Shown: positions 34,541 through 43,713 of the stretch, one piece after another
Position numbering within the stretch: the first letter of the stretch is position 1
Layout: the number at the start of each line of letters is the position of its first letter
DNA from: Marinilabiliaceae bacterium
GTDB lineage: Bacteria > Bacteroidota > Bacteroidia > Bacteroidales > Marinilabiliaceae
DNA length: 43,763 nt
NCBI GenBank assembly: GCA_021443545.1
Contig: JABUTU010000073.1
Location: 1-43,763, forward strand
Reading direction: 5' to 3'
Notes under the pieces: model-generated
What the model saw: only the letters and a program-made list of their open reading frames with translations
Told to the model about the DNA's origin: nothing
The model's database searches: none
Made by a program: the position numbers and the translations under genes

Positions 34541-35929
34541 CTATTTGCTGTCAAATATCGTGTGTGACAGCCATTTCGCAACTTTGGCTCTCACATCCTG
34601 TCGCTTTTCAATAGCATGGTTTACTAATATGCTGAAAGCATACTCCTTCCCATTGTTTCCATTAACATAGCCCGCATATCCTATCACTCCTGTCATAGTG
34701 CCACTCTTTCCTATCGTACGTCCTTGCAACTTGCTCCCTCGTCCCCATGACGACAGCGTGCCTGTCTCTCCTGCTTTTGCTAACGATTCCCTAAAGCTTT
34801 TGCTATAAGGCTGACGTGATATATAAAGCAACAAATCAACAAGCTCCCTTGACGAAAGGCTATTAAATGGTGACAGACCTGAACCATCATACAACTCTGG
34901 TTCGATGCCCATAGTCCTCTTTCCAAAAGCTCGCAGACTCCTCGTCGCTTCTCCCCATGATGACGAATTGCCATCCTTCCCAGCTGCAACGGCTAATGAT
35001 ATCGCCTCTGCAAACATATTGATACTCTTTTGGTTAGTCATAGTTATCATCTCCAGTACTGTAGGTGAATAGGTTGTCATTATTAACTCTGATTCTGTCA
35101 TATCTATCTCAACACTCTCTTGCATCACCATATCCACTACTATTCCTGTATTTCTCAACTCTTTTGAAAGCTCATTACAATATCCATATTGTACATTTGG
35201 CAATACAGATTTCACCTTATAGGAGCTCTGCCCTGCTGGAATGGCACCACTTATATATCTGCAACCATCGTCAACGCCATACACGTATGCGCTATCACTC
35301 TTGCCTGAATAGCTTTGAACATAACAATCTATCTGACTATCCTCGTTGGGCGTACGACCAATTATGCTACATAACTCTCCTGCTTTTTGGGGAGAAGAAA
35401 GATATATGTTTTGTATGTTGTCATATATATTCAGGGACTTAGGTGTAGCTCCATAATAATTCCCCATATCCTCCCATACATGCTTGTCTATATATCCTGG
35501 ACCCTTAATATAGGAATCGTCAAACTCTACCTTGCTCAGATGCAATATACCTTGCTTTTTCAATGCCTCAGCAACTCTACTGGCTACAAGGCTTATCGAA
35601 CTCTCTTCAAAATATTCAGAACCTGTCGTAGGATCTCCATATCCCCTGACTATTAACGACGCATTTTTGTTTCCCCTAACAAGGTAAAACTCTGTCTTAA
35701 TCCTATAATCCTGCCCAAGGATATCCAATGCTGCTGCCGTCGTAACAAGTTTGGTCAGAGAGGCAGGCACTAATCGTTGTTTGCAATTATATTCAGCGAT
35801 TATCTCTCCCGTAGCTACATCAACAACTAAGGCACTTTGAACCTCTGTCCCACTCAATTCAATGCGTTGAGCATTAAGAACAGTGGAATATAATAGCATC
35901 AATATTGCTGTAAAAAATCTCGCTGTCAT
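34541..35929 (-). CDS. dacB: D-alanyl-D-alanine carboxypeptidase/endopeptidase DacB (PBP4)
   Basis: Periplasmic serine peptidase trimming and opening peptidoglycan cross-links. The 462-residue protein has a signal peptide ending near AlaGln (20-21). Its penicillin-binding motifs are SLTK (Ser57-Lys60), SIN in MTNQKSINMF, and KSGT in IGKSGTMTG. The large insertion between the first and second motifs is typical of class C PBP4. Its ATG lies 3 nt after the menE stop. Confidence 0.93.
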   Translation of the reverse strand: MTARFFTAILMLLYSTVLNAQRIELSGTEVQSALVVDVATGEIIAEYNCKQRLVPASLTKLVTTAAALDILGQDYRIKTEFYLVRGNKNASLIVRGYGDPTTGSEYFEESSISLVASRVAEALKKQGILHLSKVEFDDSYIKGPGYIDKHVWEDMGNYYGATPKSLNIYDNIQNIYLSSPQKAGELCSIIGRTPNEDSQIDCYVQSYSGKSDSAYVYGVDDGCRYISGAIPAGQSSYKVKSVLPNVQYGYCNELSKELRNTGIVVDMVMQESVEIDMTESELIMTTYSPTVLEMITMTNQKSINMFAEAISLAVAAGKDGNSSSWGEATRSLRAFGKRTMGIEPELYDGSGLSPFNSLSSRELVDLLLYISRQPYSKSFRESLAKAGETGTLSSWGRGSKLQGRTIGKSGTMTGVIGYAGYVNGNNGKEYAFSILVNHAIEKRQDVRAKVAKWLSHTIFDSK

Positions 35930-35932
35930 ATC

Positions 35933-36916
35933 CTATAGTTTTTCGACCATCTCATGTAACATACTACGCGCTATTTTTCCTGTCTCTGTCGTTGGTATCC
36001 TACTAACCATAACATAATCTTTTGGCCTTTCATACTGCCCTAAATGATTCTCTGAGGCTTGCTTCAGCTCTTCAGCAAGATGTTCATCTCCTTCGTAGGC
36101 AATAATCAAGGCCTGACCAAGCCTTCTGTCACTCTTCCACGTCATCGCATATGATCCATGCTTCACCTCTCTATGTAAACGTGCTTCAAGTTCCTCAACC
36201 TGAAGTTTTATTCCTCCTGAACAAATAACATTATCTATGCGCCCAATAATCCGAAAACTTCCATCGTCTCTTATCTCTGCAATGTCGTTGGTCTCTAATA
36301 TTCCATCAACTAAATGTGGAGCTTCTATTTGCAGACATCCTCTCTCGGATAAAGATATTTCAACGCCCTCTAACGGCTTGTACCAAAGTGTTGCCTTCGG
36401 ACCACTCAGACGACGCATGGCGATGTGCGATAGCGTCTCTGTCATCGCATAGGTCGACCAGATATTATTATGCATTTTTCTCAACTCATTCTCCATCTCT
36501 TCATCAACAGCTCCCCCGCCTATAATGATATTATCTATCGCTTCAAACAAAACACGTTGTTCTTTGTCGTTCAATATGTTATACACCTGCATGGGTGTCA
36601 GGGCTATCATATGGATATGTGATGCCGTATCTATCGCTCTCAACGGATTACCGCTTGGCTCAATCTGAATCAGTTTCATTTTACCAACGACAGAACGCAC
36701 AATCATCATCTTGCCAGCGATATACTTTTCCGGAAGACAATTGACAAGTGTCATCCCCTCTCTTAGTCCAAGAAATGTTATTGTCATTCGTGCTGAGGCC
36801 TCCATACGCGACTTCAACACTCGCATCACCTTAGGCGAGCCTGTCGAGCCTGACGTCTGGACCTCAACCCACGTCTTGCCGTTGTTCCATTCGTCATAAA
36901 ATGTCTCTCTATTCAT
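35933..36916 (-). CDS. menE: o-Succinylbenzoate-CoA ligase MenE, short form
   Basis: AMP-forming ligase activating o-succinylbenzoate in menaquinone synthesis. The 327-residue protein shows the P-loop TSGSTGSPK, the YAMTET motif, the hinge IIGRIDNVICSGGIKL and the C-terminal PTTETGKIAR lysine. It lacks most of the usual N-terminal subdomain, as do other Bacteroidota MenE proteins. I chose the ATG at 36916; a TTG at 36952 would add 12 residues. MenE rather than another acyl-CoA ligase is inferred from size and gene content. Confidence 0.82.
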   Translation of the reverse strand: MNRETFYDEWNNGKTWVEVQTSGSTGSPKVMRVLKSRMEASARMTITFLGLREGMTLVNCLPEKYIAGKMMIVRSVVGKMKLIQIEPSGNPLRAIDTASHIHMIALTPMQVYNILNDKEQRVLFEAIDNIIIGGGAVDEEMENELRKMHNNIWSTYAMTETLSHIAMRRLSGPKATLWYKPLEGVEISLSERGCLQIEAPHLVDGILETNDIAEIRDDGSFRIIGRIDNVICSGGIKLQVEELEARLHREVKHGSYAMTWKSDRRLGQALIIAYEGDEHLAEELKQASENHLGQYERPKDYVMVSRIPTTETGKIARSMLHEMVEKL

Positions 36917-36961
36917 ATAAGTGATGCTGTTAAGGGTATTATAAGAAAACAAACGCAGGTA

Positions 36962-38068
36962 TTATTTACCCTTAAAAGCGACTCCAGGTTTCCCCTCAGA
37001 TGTGAATAATCCGAGTCCATAACCATTCCAGTTCTTATGGCACTCTGGTTCCCACATCAGAATACCTTCAAACCCCTCTATATCATGTGTCTTATCTATC
37101 AAGTCCGACAGGCATTCCTGAGCCTCTTTTAGTTTGTCATTAGCATAACCAAACTCAACAACCATTACCTTCTTGTTATACTTCTTTACCCAGTTTTTTG
37201 CATTACTTGCAATGGCCTCATTGCCATCCTGCCATGTCGTAATATTCAATAATTCTGCATCCTTCTCTCCTGATAGGGTCGAGGGGTAATACGAGACTCC
37301 TATAACGTCATATGCGTTGTGTGCTCCTTGTGCTTTGAGTTGGTCAACAATCCATTCTGGCGTCCAATATGCCCATCCGTTGTTTATATGAACTATGACC
37401 TTAACATTAGGATATACGTTTCGAGCTGCATCAGCTCCTGCTTTGGTCAATGCGGCATAATTAGCTGGATTGGTTGAACAACGACCATCATCCCACAACA
37501 TCCCATCTTTCGTCTCATTTCCTATCTGAACCCACTCTACATCAACACCCTCTGCCTTTATTGCCTCAAGAACCTCTGTTGTGTGATCTGCTACATCGCT
37601 CTTTAGCTGTTCTAATGTGTGATTCTTCCATGCCGCTGGTTTGTTTTGCTTACCTGGATCTGCCCACGAGTCACTATAATGGAAATCTATCATCAGTCGC
37701 ATACCCAAAGCCGCTGCTCTCTTGCTCTTAGCTACGACATCTGTTTTATCGCACATACCATTGCTGACGTCTGTTGAGGGATTAACCCACACCCTAAGCC
37801 GTATTGTATTGCCTCCCATCTCTTTTATGAGCGCAAAACAATCGGTCTCTGCTCCTTTTTCATTGTAAAACTTAACTCCCGACTTCTCCATCCCTGTCAC
37901 CCAACTTATATCTGCTCCATAAGCCTGACTCTCGGCAACCTCCGCTCCGCCACCATCTTCTTCTTCTTTGTCGTCTTCAATCTCTATTATGTTGTTTATC
38001 TTCTTGTCGTTATCCCCACATGAACTAAAAAATATGGCGAATAATATTAATATTAAATACCTTTTCAT
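36962..38068 (-). CDS. GH53 arabinogalactan endo-beta-1,4-galactanase lipoprotein
   Basis: Endo-acting enzyme cleaving beta-1,4-galactan side chains of pectin. The 368-residue protein has a lipoprotein signal (Cys17 in FFSSC). An acidic tether follows (EIEDDKEEEDGGG, ~29-41), so surface exposure is likely. The GH53 barrel starts GADISWV; the acid/base is Glu185 in VQIGNET and the nucleophile is Glu305 in VVEFGYA. It sits alone among housekeeping genes, with no SusC/SusD or regulator, in the nrnA-FKBP-GH53-menE-dacB run. Confidence 0.93.
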   Translation of the reverse strand: MKRYLILILFAIFFSSCGDNDKKINNIIEIEDDKEEEDGGGAEVAESQAYGADISWVTGMEKSGVKFYNEKGAETDCFALIKEMGGNTIRLRVWVNPSTDVSNGMCDKTDVVAKSKRAAALGMRLMIDFHYSDSWADPGKQNKPAAWKNHTLEQLKSDVADHTTEVLEAIKAEGVDVEWVQIGNETKDGMLWDDGRCSTNPANYAALTKAGADAARNVYPNVKVIVHINNGWAYWTPEWIVDQLKAQGAHNAYDVIGVSYYPSTLSGEKDAELLNITTWQDGNEAIASNAKNWVKKYNKKVMVVEFGYANDKLKEAQECLSDLIDKTHDIEGFEGILMWEPECHKNWNGYGLGLFTSEGKPGVAFKGK

Positions 38069-38096
38069 AATTATTTATTAATTATAAATATTGTCG

Positions 38097-38648
38097 TTAA
38101 TTAAGCACTCTTTTTACATCGAGGAGTTCAAAGTCGTATCGTATTATCTTACGTCCGCGTATGCGTTCTCCATCTCCCACCAACCCATATCCTTTGTCGG
38201 GCATCAGAACGACTGTTCCTCGTGCTCCTTTATGCAATCCCTCAATGGCTTCAACAAGTCCGAGTGGCTCATCATTTTGTACTATGTCAAACTCTTTGAC
38301 TCCATTGCGTTTGGTTATATAAAATGTATCACAACTGAGAAAATCACTTATCACATACGAGAGCGAAACACGCGACTTTAAATCGACCGCCATAGCATTC
38401 GGGTCTCCAAAATAATATATTGTGCGCCATATCCCACGTCCGTCAGGTATGCTATCAAGTCCAAGTGAGTCACACATATGAACTATCATGATGGAATCAT
38501 TCTGAACCATCCACCTGTTTAGTTCAGCCAGTCTTTCACGTGGGATTACCTTATGCTCCACCCTACGTCTCTCCTCTTCGCACGAACATTGGGCAAAGAG
38601 GACTGATGCAAGAATCACAATAATTATTCCGTAGATATCTCTTCTCAA
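38097..38648 (-). CDS. FKBP-type peptidyl-prolyl isomerase, lipoprotein
   Basis: Envelope folding factor of 183 residues with a hydrophobic signal (IYGIIIVILASVLFAQCSC) whose lipidated cysteine is one of the last two. The C-terminal half has the FKBP pattern (GLVEAIEGLHKGARGTVVLM, then KGYGLVGDGERI and YDFELLDV). It resembles GldI-like gliding-motility lipoproteins, but the catalytic pocket is not complete enough to be sure of activity. I placed the start at TTG 38648, which overlaps the nrnA stop as TTGA; a TTG at 38678 is less likely and no ATG is available. Confidence 0.75.
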   Translation of the reverse strand: MRRDIYGIIIVILASVLFAQCSCEEERRRVEHKVIPRERLAELNRWMVQNDSIMIVHMCDSLGLDSIPDGRGIWRTIYYFGDPNAMAVDLKSRVSLSYVISDFLSCDTFYITKRNGVKEFDIVQNDEPLGLVEAIEGLHKGARGTVVLMPDKGYGLVGDGERIRGRKIIRYDFELLDVKRVLN

Positions 38649-39685
38649 TTCTGTGTTTTGTTTAATTTGCCTTCGCAATACTCTATCATATCTCGTTTAA
38701 CTGTCTCGCATGCATCATCGAAAGTACCATGATATGTTGCCCCTGAAGCGTTGAAATGACCGCCTCCTTTGTAGTAGTGTTGCGCAAACTCACTGACCGA
38801 GAAGTCGCCTTTTGAACGCAGAGATATCTTTATTCCGTCTGGTCGCTCCATGAGAAAAATGCTGCATATAATATTCTTGGCTTGTAGTGGAAAATTGACA
38901 AAACCCTCTGTATCGCCAGTATTGTACTTGTATTTGTCAAGTTCCTCTCTCGATAATGTCATTAGACTGACAGGTAGGTCTCCTATTCGCATCGTCTTGC
39001 GGTTCAAGGCATATCCCATCAGTCGCAACCGGCGCAACGACTTGTTATTGAAAATCATATCATGAACACTATCTTTGTCAACTCCTCTTTTCAATAGCTC
39101 TGCAATGAGAATATAGAGGTTTGGGTCGCTTGAATTGTACGATAGTCCTCCCGTGTCTGTCATTATACCAATATAAAAGCATGTGGCAGCCCTGACATCT
39201 ATATAATCAATGAATGACATATCACGCAGACAACTAAATATTATTTCGGCGGTTGCCGATGCCTTAGGATTTGATATCATGACGTCACATTTCACAATGG
39301 GGTCTAAATGGTGATCGACCAAGATAGTAAATTTCTTTGACGATGATAACTTATTACCTAATTGTTTGAGTCGTGTCAGCTCGTTGAAGTCCATCATTAT
39401 GATACAATCAGCTGCATCTATGATTGCATCGCAAGCTTCTATATCTCTCTCGTATGTCCTGATACCTTTGGCTCCTGGTATCCACATGAGGTTCGTAGGC
39501 GGCAAATCTGGTGTTATGACAGTCGCCTCTTTTCCCATTTGTCGAAGGACATGCCGAAGTCCAAGTGTTGAACCTAAAGCATCCCCATCAGGATTGAGAT
39601 GACAAGTTAATACAAAACTATTATGCTCGCTTATTGCACTCTTTAATCCCGCAATATCGTACGTATATACAGCGTCTATGCCCAT
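38645..39685 (-). CDS. nrnA: DHH/DHHA1 phosphoesterase, NrnA-like oligoribonuclease/pAp phosphatase
   Basis: Degrades nano-RNAs and 3'-phosphoadenosine 5'-phosphate in organisms lacking Orn. The 346-residue protein has all metal motifs: CHLNPDGDALG (28-38), MMDFNEL, VDHHLDP (the DHH motif) and MTDTGGLSYNSSD. The C-terminal DHHA1 domain has the substrate motif GGGHFNASGA. Start ATG 39685. First gene of the minus-strand run through FKBP, GH53, menE and dacB; divergent from ndk. Confidence 0.92.
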   Translation of the reverse strand: MGIDAVYTYDIAGLKSAISEHNSFVLTCHLNPDGDALGSTLGLRHVLRQMGKEATVITPDLPPTNLMWIPGAKGIRTYERDIEACDAIIDAADCIIMMDFNELTRLKQLGNKLSSSKKFTILVDHHLDPIVKCDVMISNPKASATAEIIFSCLRDMSFIDYIDVRAATCFYIGIMTDTGGLSYNSSDPNLYILIAELLKRGVDKDSVHDMIFNNKSLRRLRLMGYALNRKTMRIGDLPVSLMTLSREELDKYKYNTGDTEGFVNFPLQAKNIICSIFLMERPDGIKISLRSKGDFSVSEFAQHYYKGGGHFNASGATYHGTFDDACETVKRDMIEYCEGKLNKTQN

Positions 39686-39731
39686 TATTTATCGATTTTT
39701 CGCCAAAATTAGAAAAAAAAACTCTCTATGC

Positions 39732-39762
39732 TTTGTAATTTCTGTTTACAAATGTAAATTTG
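39732..39762 (+). promoter_or_regulatory. Promoter of ndk
   Basis: TTTG (39732-39735), a 19-nt spacer and TAAATTTG (39755-39762): a perfect consensus match, 64 nt before the ATG. Confidence 0.8.
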
Positions 39763-39826
39763 CGTCAAATAATTAACAATAACTAACAGTCGTTCTCGTA
39801 ACGAACCAAAAAGAATTTTTAAAGAT

Positions 39827-40267
39827 ATGAGTTCTAACAAGACTTTTACAATGATTAAACCTGGTGCTGTACGTAACAAGCACATTGGTCACATTCTTTC
39901 GAAGATTGAAGAGGCAGGTTTCACTATCGCAGCCATCAAGACAACCCAAATGTCTTTGCAAGTAGCAGCTGAATTCTATGCTGTTCATAAGGATAAACCT
40001 TTCTTTCAGGAGCTTATATCTTTCATGTCATCTGGTCCTATCATAGCTATGGTTCTTCTTAAGGATAATGCTGTCGAGGACTTCCGTAAGCTTATCGGTG
40101 CTACCGACCCTGACAAAGCAGAGGAGGGAACTATTCGTAAGCTCTTTGCTACCAGCAAGACAGCAAATGCTATCCATGGTTCTGACTCGGATGAAAATGC
40201 TGAGAAAGAGTCAGCTTTCTTCTTCGCTCGTCAGGAGTGGTTGCGTAGTTCTGAGGTTGTTCTCTAA
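39827..40267 (+). CDS. ndk: Nucleoside diphosphate kinase
   Basis: Balances nucleoside triphosphate pools by transferring phosphate from ATP to NDPs. The 146-residue protein has the KPGAV opening motif and the catalytic His117 in ANAIHGSDS. Single gene with its own promoter, followed only by a weak 5-bp hairpin. Confidence 0.96.
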   Translation: MSSNKTFTMIKPGAVRNKHIGHILSKIEEAGFTIAAIKTTQMSLQVAAEFYAVHKDKPFFQELISFMSSGPIIAMVLLKDNAVEDFRKLIGATDPDKAEEGTIRKLFATSKTANAIHGSDSDENAEKESAFFFARQEWLRSSEVVL

Positions 40268-40294
40268 TTTTTAGAGAATTATTCTCACTTTTTA

Positions 40295-40325
40295 TTTGTT
40301 AGTTACATTCTAACATATATATTTG
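40295..40325 (+). promoter_or_regulatory. Promoter of the second HU gene
   Basis: TTTG (40295-40298), a 19-nt spacer and TATATTTG (40318-40325): perfect consensus, 43 nt before the ATG. Confidence 0.8.
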
Positions 40326-40368
40326 CATTCTATAACAGGCTAAAGCCACAAAACTAATATTAGTAATT

Positions 40369-40632
40369 ATGAATAAGACACAGCTCGTTGAGGCAGTTGC
40401 AGCAAAAGCAGGCTCAACACAGAAATTGGCAAAAGAGGTTCTTGAAGCTTTCTTCGCTACAGTATCAGAAACTTCTAAGAAGAACGAGTCAATCAACATC
40501 ACAGGTTTCGGCTCTTTCAGCATTACTGAGCGTGCAGCTCGTACAGGTATTAACCCTAAGACAAAGCAGGCTATTCAAATCCCCGCTAAGAAGTCTGTTA
40601 AGTTCAAAGCTGGAAAGGATCTCGCTCTCTAA
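40369..40632 (+). CDS. hup: HU family DNA-binding protein (87 aa)
   Basis: Canonical HU: 87 residues with the two N-terminal helices, the INITGFGSFSITERAAR core and the DNA-gripping arm ARTGINPKTKQAIQIPA containing the intercalating proline. It is closer to E. coli HU than the HU/IHF protein at 20769. Single gene with a strong promoter and terminator; codon use suggests high expression. Confidence 0.95.
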   Translation: MNKTQLVEAVAAKAGSTQKLAKEVLEAFFATVSETSKKNESINITGFGSFSITERAARTGINPKTKQAIQIPAKKSVKFKAGKDLAL

Positions 40633-40651
40633 TTGAGAACGATATATACCT

Positions 40652-40686
40652 AAAAAAGCAATCTTGAAAATCAAGATTGCTTTTTT
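40652..40686. terminator. Bidirectional terminator between HU and clpA
   Basis: A 16-bp perfect stem (40652-40667 with 40671-40686) with an AAA loop and A/T runs at both feet. It serves HU on the plus strand and can serve clpA on the minus strand. Confidence 0.92.
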
Positions 40687-40693
40687 GTTTTAG

Positions 40694-40718
40694 GTTATAG
40701 TTATCGTTATAGTTATCG
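40694..40718 (-). repeat. ATAACN-type hexamer repeat at the clpA 3' end
   Basis: Read on the minus strand this is CGATAA, CTATAA, CGATAA, CTATAA and a final C. It includes the last codons and TAA stop of clpA. Same hexamer family as 5953-5988. Confidence 0.6.
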
Positions 40719-43241
40719 CAAAACCAAATTGTCATCTTCAACGACAAATTGTCCTTTGGCCTTCTTCTTTGATAAAACACCGAATAGTAGCTCTCTCGAC
40801 AAAACTGATTTCACATGGGTATTGATAACCCTATCCATCTCTCTGGCTCCATACTCTGCCGAGAATCCCTTCTTAAGCAACCATTGTTTTGCCTCTTCTG
40901 TGAAATCGACTGTCACATTACGTTGCGATACCTTCGTTTGTAATACACTGAGACGTCCCTCAAGTATGAGCGATGCCATGCGCTCATCCATATTATTAAA
41001 GGCTACAATACGCGTCAGACGATTGATAAACTCGGGCTTAAATATCTTCTTAACTTCGCTCATCATGGCTTGTCCCTCTGTCGTTCTGTTTCCAAAACCT
41101 AACGAGGCTTGATGTGCATATTGCGCTCCTGCATTGCTCGTAAAGATGATTATCGTATTGCGGAACGACGCCTTAACTCCCTTGCTGTCGGTTAGTAAGG
41201 CATAATCCATAACTTGAAGAAGTATATTGTATATGTCAGGATGGGCCTTCTCTATCTCGTCAAACAAAAGTACAGCACTTGGTGATTTCCTAACGGCATT
41301 AACCAGTATTCCTCCCTCATCATACCCTATGTAACCCGCTGGCGAACCTATCAATTTCGCCACAGTATGCTTCTCCGAAAACTCACTCATGTCAAAACGA
41401 ATCAACGGCACGTCAAGCTGCTCTGCCAGAACCTTGGCTACCTCTGTCTTGCCAACTCCCGTCGGTCCAACAAAGAAGAGCGATGCCAATGGCTTTGTTT
41501 CATCTTCAAGACCTGCATAACCCATCAAGACACTGCTTACTACCTCTTCCAAAGCTGAATCCTGACCATATATCTTCTTCTGAAGGTCGCTCTTGAGATT
41601 CGCATATTTATTGATATTCGATCTCTCTGCAACATCAATGGCCTGCTCTGAACGACGCGTCTTTATTGATATAATTCGACGTATTGTCTGCTCTGTTACT
41701 TTCGGCTTTGAAATCGCATAGCGGTCCTGCTCAAGTACTGTCAAGGCTGCTGCCTCATCCAATATATCCAACGCCTTCGAAGGAAAGAAGGAGCTTCCTA
41801 TATGCTTGGAAGCCAAATCTATAGCTAATCCTATAACCTGATTAGAAAATGCTACCTTGTGATATCTCGAGTATGAACGAATCAGGTTGCTGACAATGAC
41901 ATTTGTATCCTCCTTTGAAGGCTCTGGTATCTCTACCATCTGGAAGTATGAGTTCACAATATGACTTGCACTGGATATCTTGTTATACTCCTCATATGTC
42001 ATCGTCGCTATGAAATGCATATTTGACATCCTCATATAAGGTTGCAATAACAAAAGTATGTCGATAGAATCGCCTCCTGGATGCTGCGAATGTATGACCT
42101 GATAGATGTCGTCAAGGAAAAATATGTGATGCGTCTCATCCTCTTTAAAGTCCTCAAACAGATGCGACAACCTCCGCTCTAAGTCGTTGCGGAACTGCGC
42201 ACCCGTGACTATATAGGCCATATCAACTGTATGCATGGTGGCATCCTTGAATATCTGTGGAGCTAAGTAGCTTGAGTGCAAGAACTCTTCTATCGCATAT
42301 GCCATTTGGCTCTTACCGACGCCTGGCTCTCCTACAAGAAAAACATTATGCTTCTCTTTACGAAGCATCACTCTGAAAACAGCCTTCACCTCCTTGTCTC
42401 GCAAGTAGGTTTTGGGTTTCCCTTTACTCATCTGATGAGTGTCTTGCATCGGCGACTCTTCATCTTCTTCCATTGGCGCAGATGCCATATCAAAGGAAAT
42501 ATTAGGCATACCTCCCTGACTTGTAACGTTTATGGGCAACTCAAAAATCGACTCTATCTTGCCATTCGTTACCTTACCTATTCCAATCTTGCGGATGAAC
42601 GATTCAACTCCGACTCCCTCCGACGATTTATTCTCTTTGCCAGCACCCTCATGCGTATCATCAACCTCTACCCTGTCATCACTCTCCCTCTGCATCTTCT
42701 CGATATCTTTTTCCAGCTTATTCTTTATATCTACAAGATTACTCATTATGCCAAGCAATTCATCTGCTTCACTTTTTTCATTGTATTCAGTTATAGATAT
42801 AATGAAGTCATTGCAGTCTTCACCAGCTGTTTTCTCAATCAACATTGTCGAGACACATTGCATAGGGTTTAGACTCATTATGGTATTCAAAAGTCCACAT
42901 GAACTAATTGGCATACGCTCCCCATCGCTTTTTTCTGCGATAAGAGACTCCATAAGGAATGCGTAGTTGCTACTCTCTTCGAGCTCCAATCGTGAACTGT
43001 CAGGATTAACATCCACCATTGCTACCTGATGTTCCAGATTAATAAGTATTCTCCTATAAATACCTTTTCCGAATTTTTTAGCCGGAATCACAATATCAGG
43101 ATTCCATTTAAACAAAACATAGGCAAGATGCTCCACCGTCAGAAACTCATGCTTCATATCAACAGCCATTTTTATGGCCGATGTAATAGAGGTCTGAGCC
43201 TCATGACTGAATGAACTATAATCTCTCTCTTTAACTTTCAT
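40713..43241 (-). CDS. clpA: ATP-dependent Clp protease ATPase ClpA, first AAA+ ring degenerate
   Basis: Unfoldase feeding ClpP, 842 residues, downstream of clpS. The N-domain is followed by an acidic, probably flexible linker (~170-275). First ring: Walker A GEPGVGKS (304-311) is near normal, but Walker B reads FFLDDIYQ (374-381) instead of DE, and the arginine-finger ERRFQ/ARRFQ motif is replaced by IVNSYFQ (428-434). The second ring is intact ([26 protein letters not shown]). A LGF tripeptide in HQASLGFGN fits the ClpP-binding loop, which separates it from ClpB. It overlaps clpS by 11 nt. Confidence 0.9.
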   Translation of the reverse strand: MKVKERDYSSFSHEAQTSITSAIKMAVDMKHEFLTVEHLAYVLFKWNPDIVIPAKKFGKGIYRRILINLEHQVAMVDVNPDSSRLELEESSNYAFLMESLIAEKSDGERMPISSCGLLNTIMSLNPMQCVSTMLIEKTAGEDCNDFIISITEYNEKSEADELLGIMSNLVDIKNKLEKDIEKMQRESDDRVEVDDTHEGAGKENKSSEGVGVESFIRKIGIGKVTNGKIESIFELPINVTSQGGMPNISFDMASAPMEEDEESPMQDTHQMSKGKPKTYLRDKEVKAVFRVMLRKEKHNVFLVGEPGVGKSQMAYAIEEFLHSSYLAPQIFKDATMHTVDMAYIVTGAQFRNDLERRLSHLFEDFKEDETHHIFFLDDIYQVIHSQHPGGDSIDILLLLQPYMRMSNMHFIATMTYEEYNKISSASHIVNSYFQMVEIPEPSKEDTNVIVSNLIRSYSRYHKVAFSNQVIGLAIDLASKHIGSSFFPSKALDILDEAAALTVLEQDRYAISKPKVTEQTIRRIISIKTRRSEQAIDVAERSNINKYANLKSDLQKKIYGQDSALEEVVSSVLMGYAGLEDETKPLASLFFVGPTGVGKTEVAKVLAEQLDVPLIRFDMSEFSEKHTVAKLIGSPAGYIGYDEGGILVNAVRKSPSAVLLFDEIEKAHPDIYNILLQVMDYALLTDSKGVKASFRNTIIIFTSNAGAQYAHQASLGFGNRTTEGQAMMSEVKKIFKPEFINRLTRIVAFNNMDERMASLILEGRLSVLQTKVSQRNVTVDFTEEAKQWLLKKGFSAEYGAREMDRVINTHVKSVLSRELLFGVLSKKKAKGQFVVEDDNLVLR

Positions 43242-43548
43242 CTGCTTTTTCTACAGTTATCTGTAACGGGTAATTCTCAGAACGTGCCATTGATATAGCC
43301 TTGTCTCTTTTGGTCTGTGCAACGTCTAATGATGAATAGCTCCCAGCAACGCCTTTCCCTACTCTCTCAACATGCGACACAAGACTCTGCGCATCAATCC
43401 TGCTCATGCGAAAGACAGCAATCAACAACGCTATGACAAAATCACGGTCGGTCTTGTCGTCGTTAAACAATACAACATCATAACCCCCCTTTGTTCGCTT
43501 TATATCGAACTCTCTGCTCAGATTCTGTAATGTTGTCAACTGAGTCAT
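43231..43548 (-). CDS. clpS: ClpS adaptor protein (N-end rule)
   Basis: Adaptor that delivers N-degron substrates to ClpA. 105 residues with a flexible ~20-residue N-terminal tail and the core motif YDVVLFNDDKTDRDFVI, including the Asn-Asp pair that recognises the N-terminal amine. The rest (VSHVERVGKGVAG, ENYPLQITVEKA) fits the fold. The sequence is more divergent than proteobacterial ClpS. It overlaps clpA by 11 nt, which supports both assignments. Confidence 0.9.
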   Translation of the reverse strand: MTQLTTLQNLSREFDIKRTKGGYDVVLFNDDKTDRDFVIALLIAVFRMSRIDAQSLVSHVERVGKGVAGSYSSLDVAQTKRDKAISMARSENYPLQITVEKADES

Positions 43549-43604
43549 ACCCTGTAAATTGTTGTCTTAAATTGTTATTTATCAACGTGTTTTTAATAAC
43601 CTCG

Positions 43605-43636
43605 CAAAATTAAGCATATATTTGAATAATCACAAT
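43605..43636 (-). promoter_or_regulatory. Promoter of clpS-clpA
   Basis: On the minus strand ATTG (43633-43636), a 20-nt spacer and TAATTTTG (43605-43612). Transcription starts near 43599, about 50 nt before the clpS ATG. Confidence 0.6.
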
Positions 43637-43669
43637 ATCCACTTTTTGAAAAAAAAATCAACCAAACTA

Positions 43670-43700
43670 TTGCATGTAATTAAAAAAGCATCTAATTTTG
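43670..43700 (+). promoter_or_regulatory. Promoter of the right tRNA-Ser gene
   Basis: TTG (43670-43672), a 20-nt spacer and TAATTTTG (43693-43700), 13 nt before the tRNA 5' end. Confidence 0.65.
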
Positions 43701-43713
43701 CGTCGTCATTCAA

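Noticed and set aside
36917-36952. TTG start for menE at 36952
   Set aside because: The ATG at 36916 gives the compact N-terminus expected before the P-loop; the extra residues are not domain-like.
40274-40293. Terminator after ndk
   Set aside because: The hairpin GAGAA/TTCTC has only 5 bp and the following T run is poor; termination here is doubtful.
42276-42872. 198-codon open frame on the plus strand antisense to clpA
   Set aside because: It lies wholly inside the strongly supported clpA gene and its translation has no recognisable domain; it is a shadow frame.
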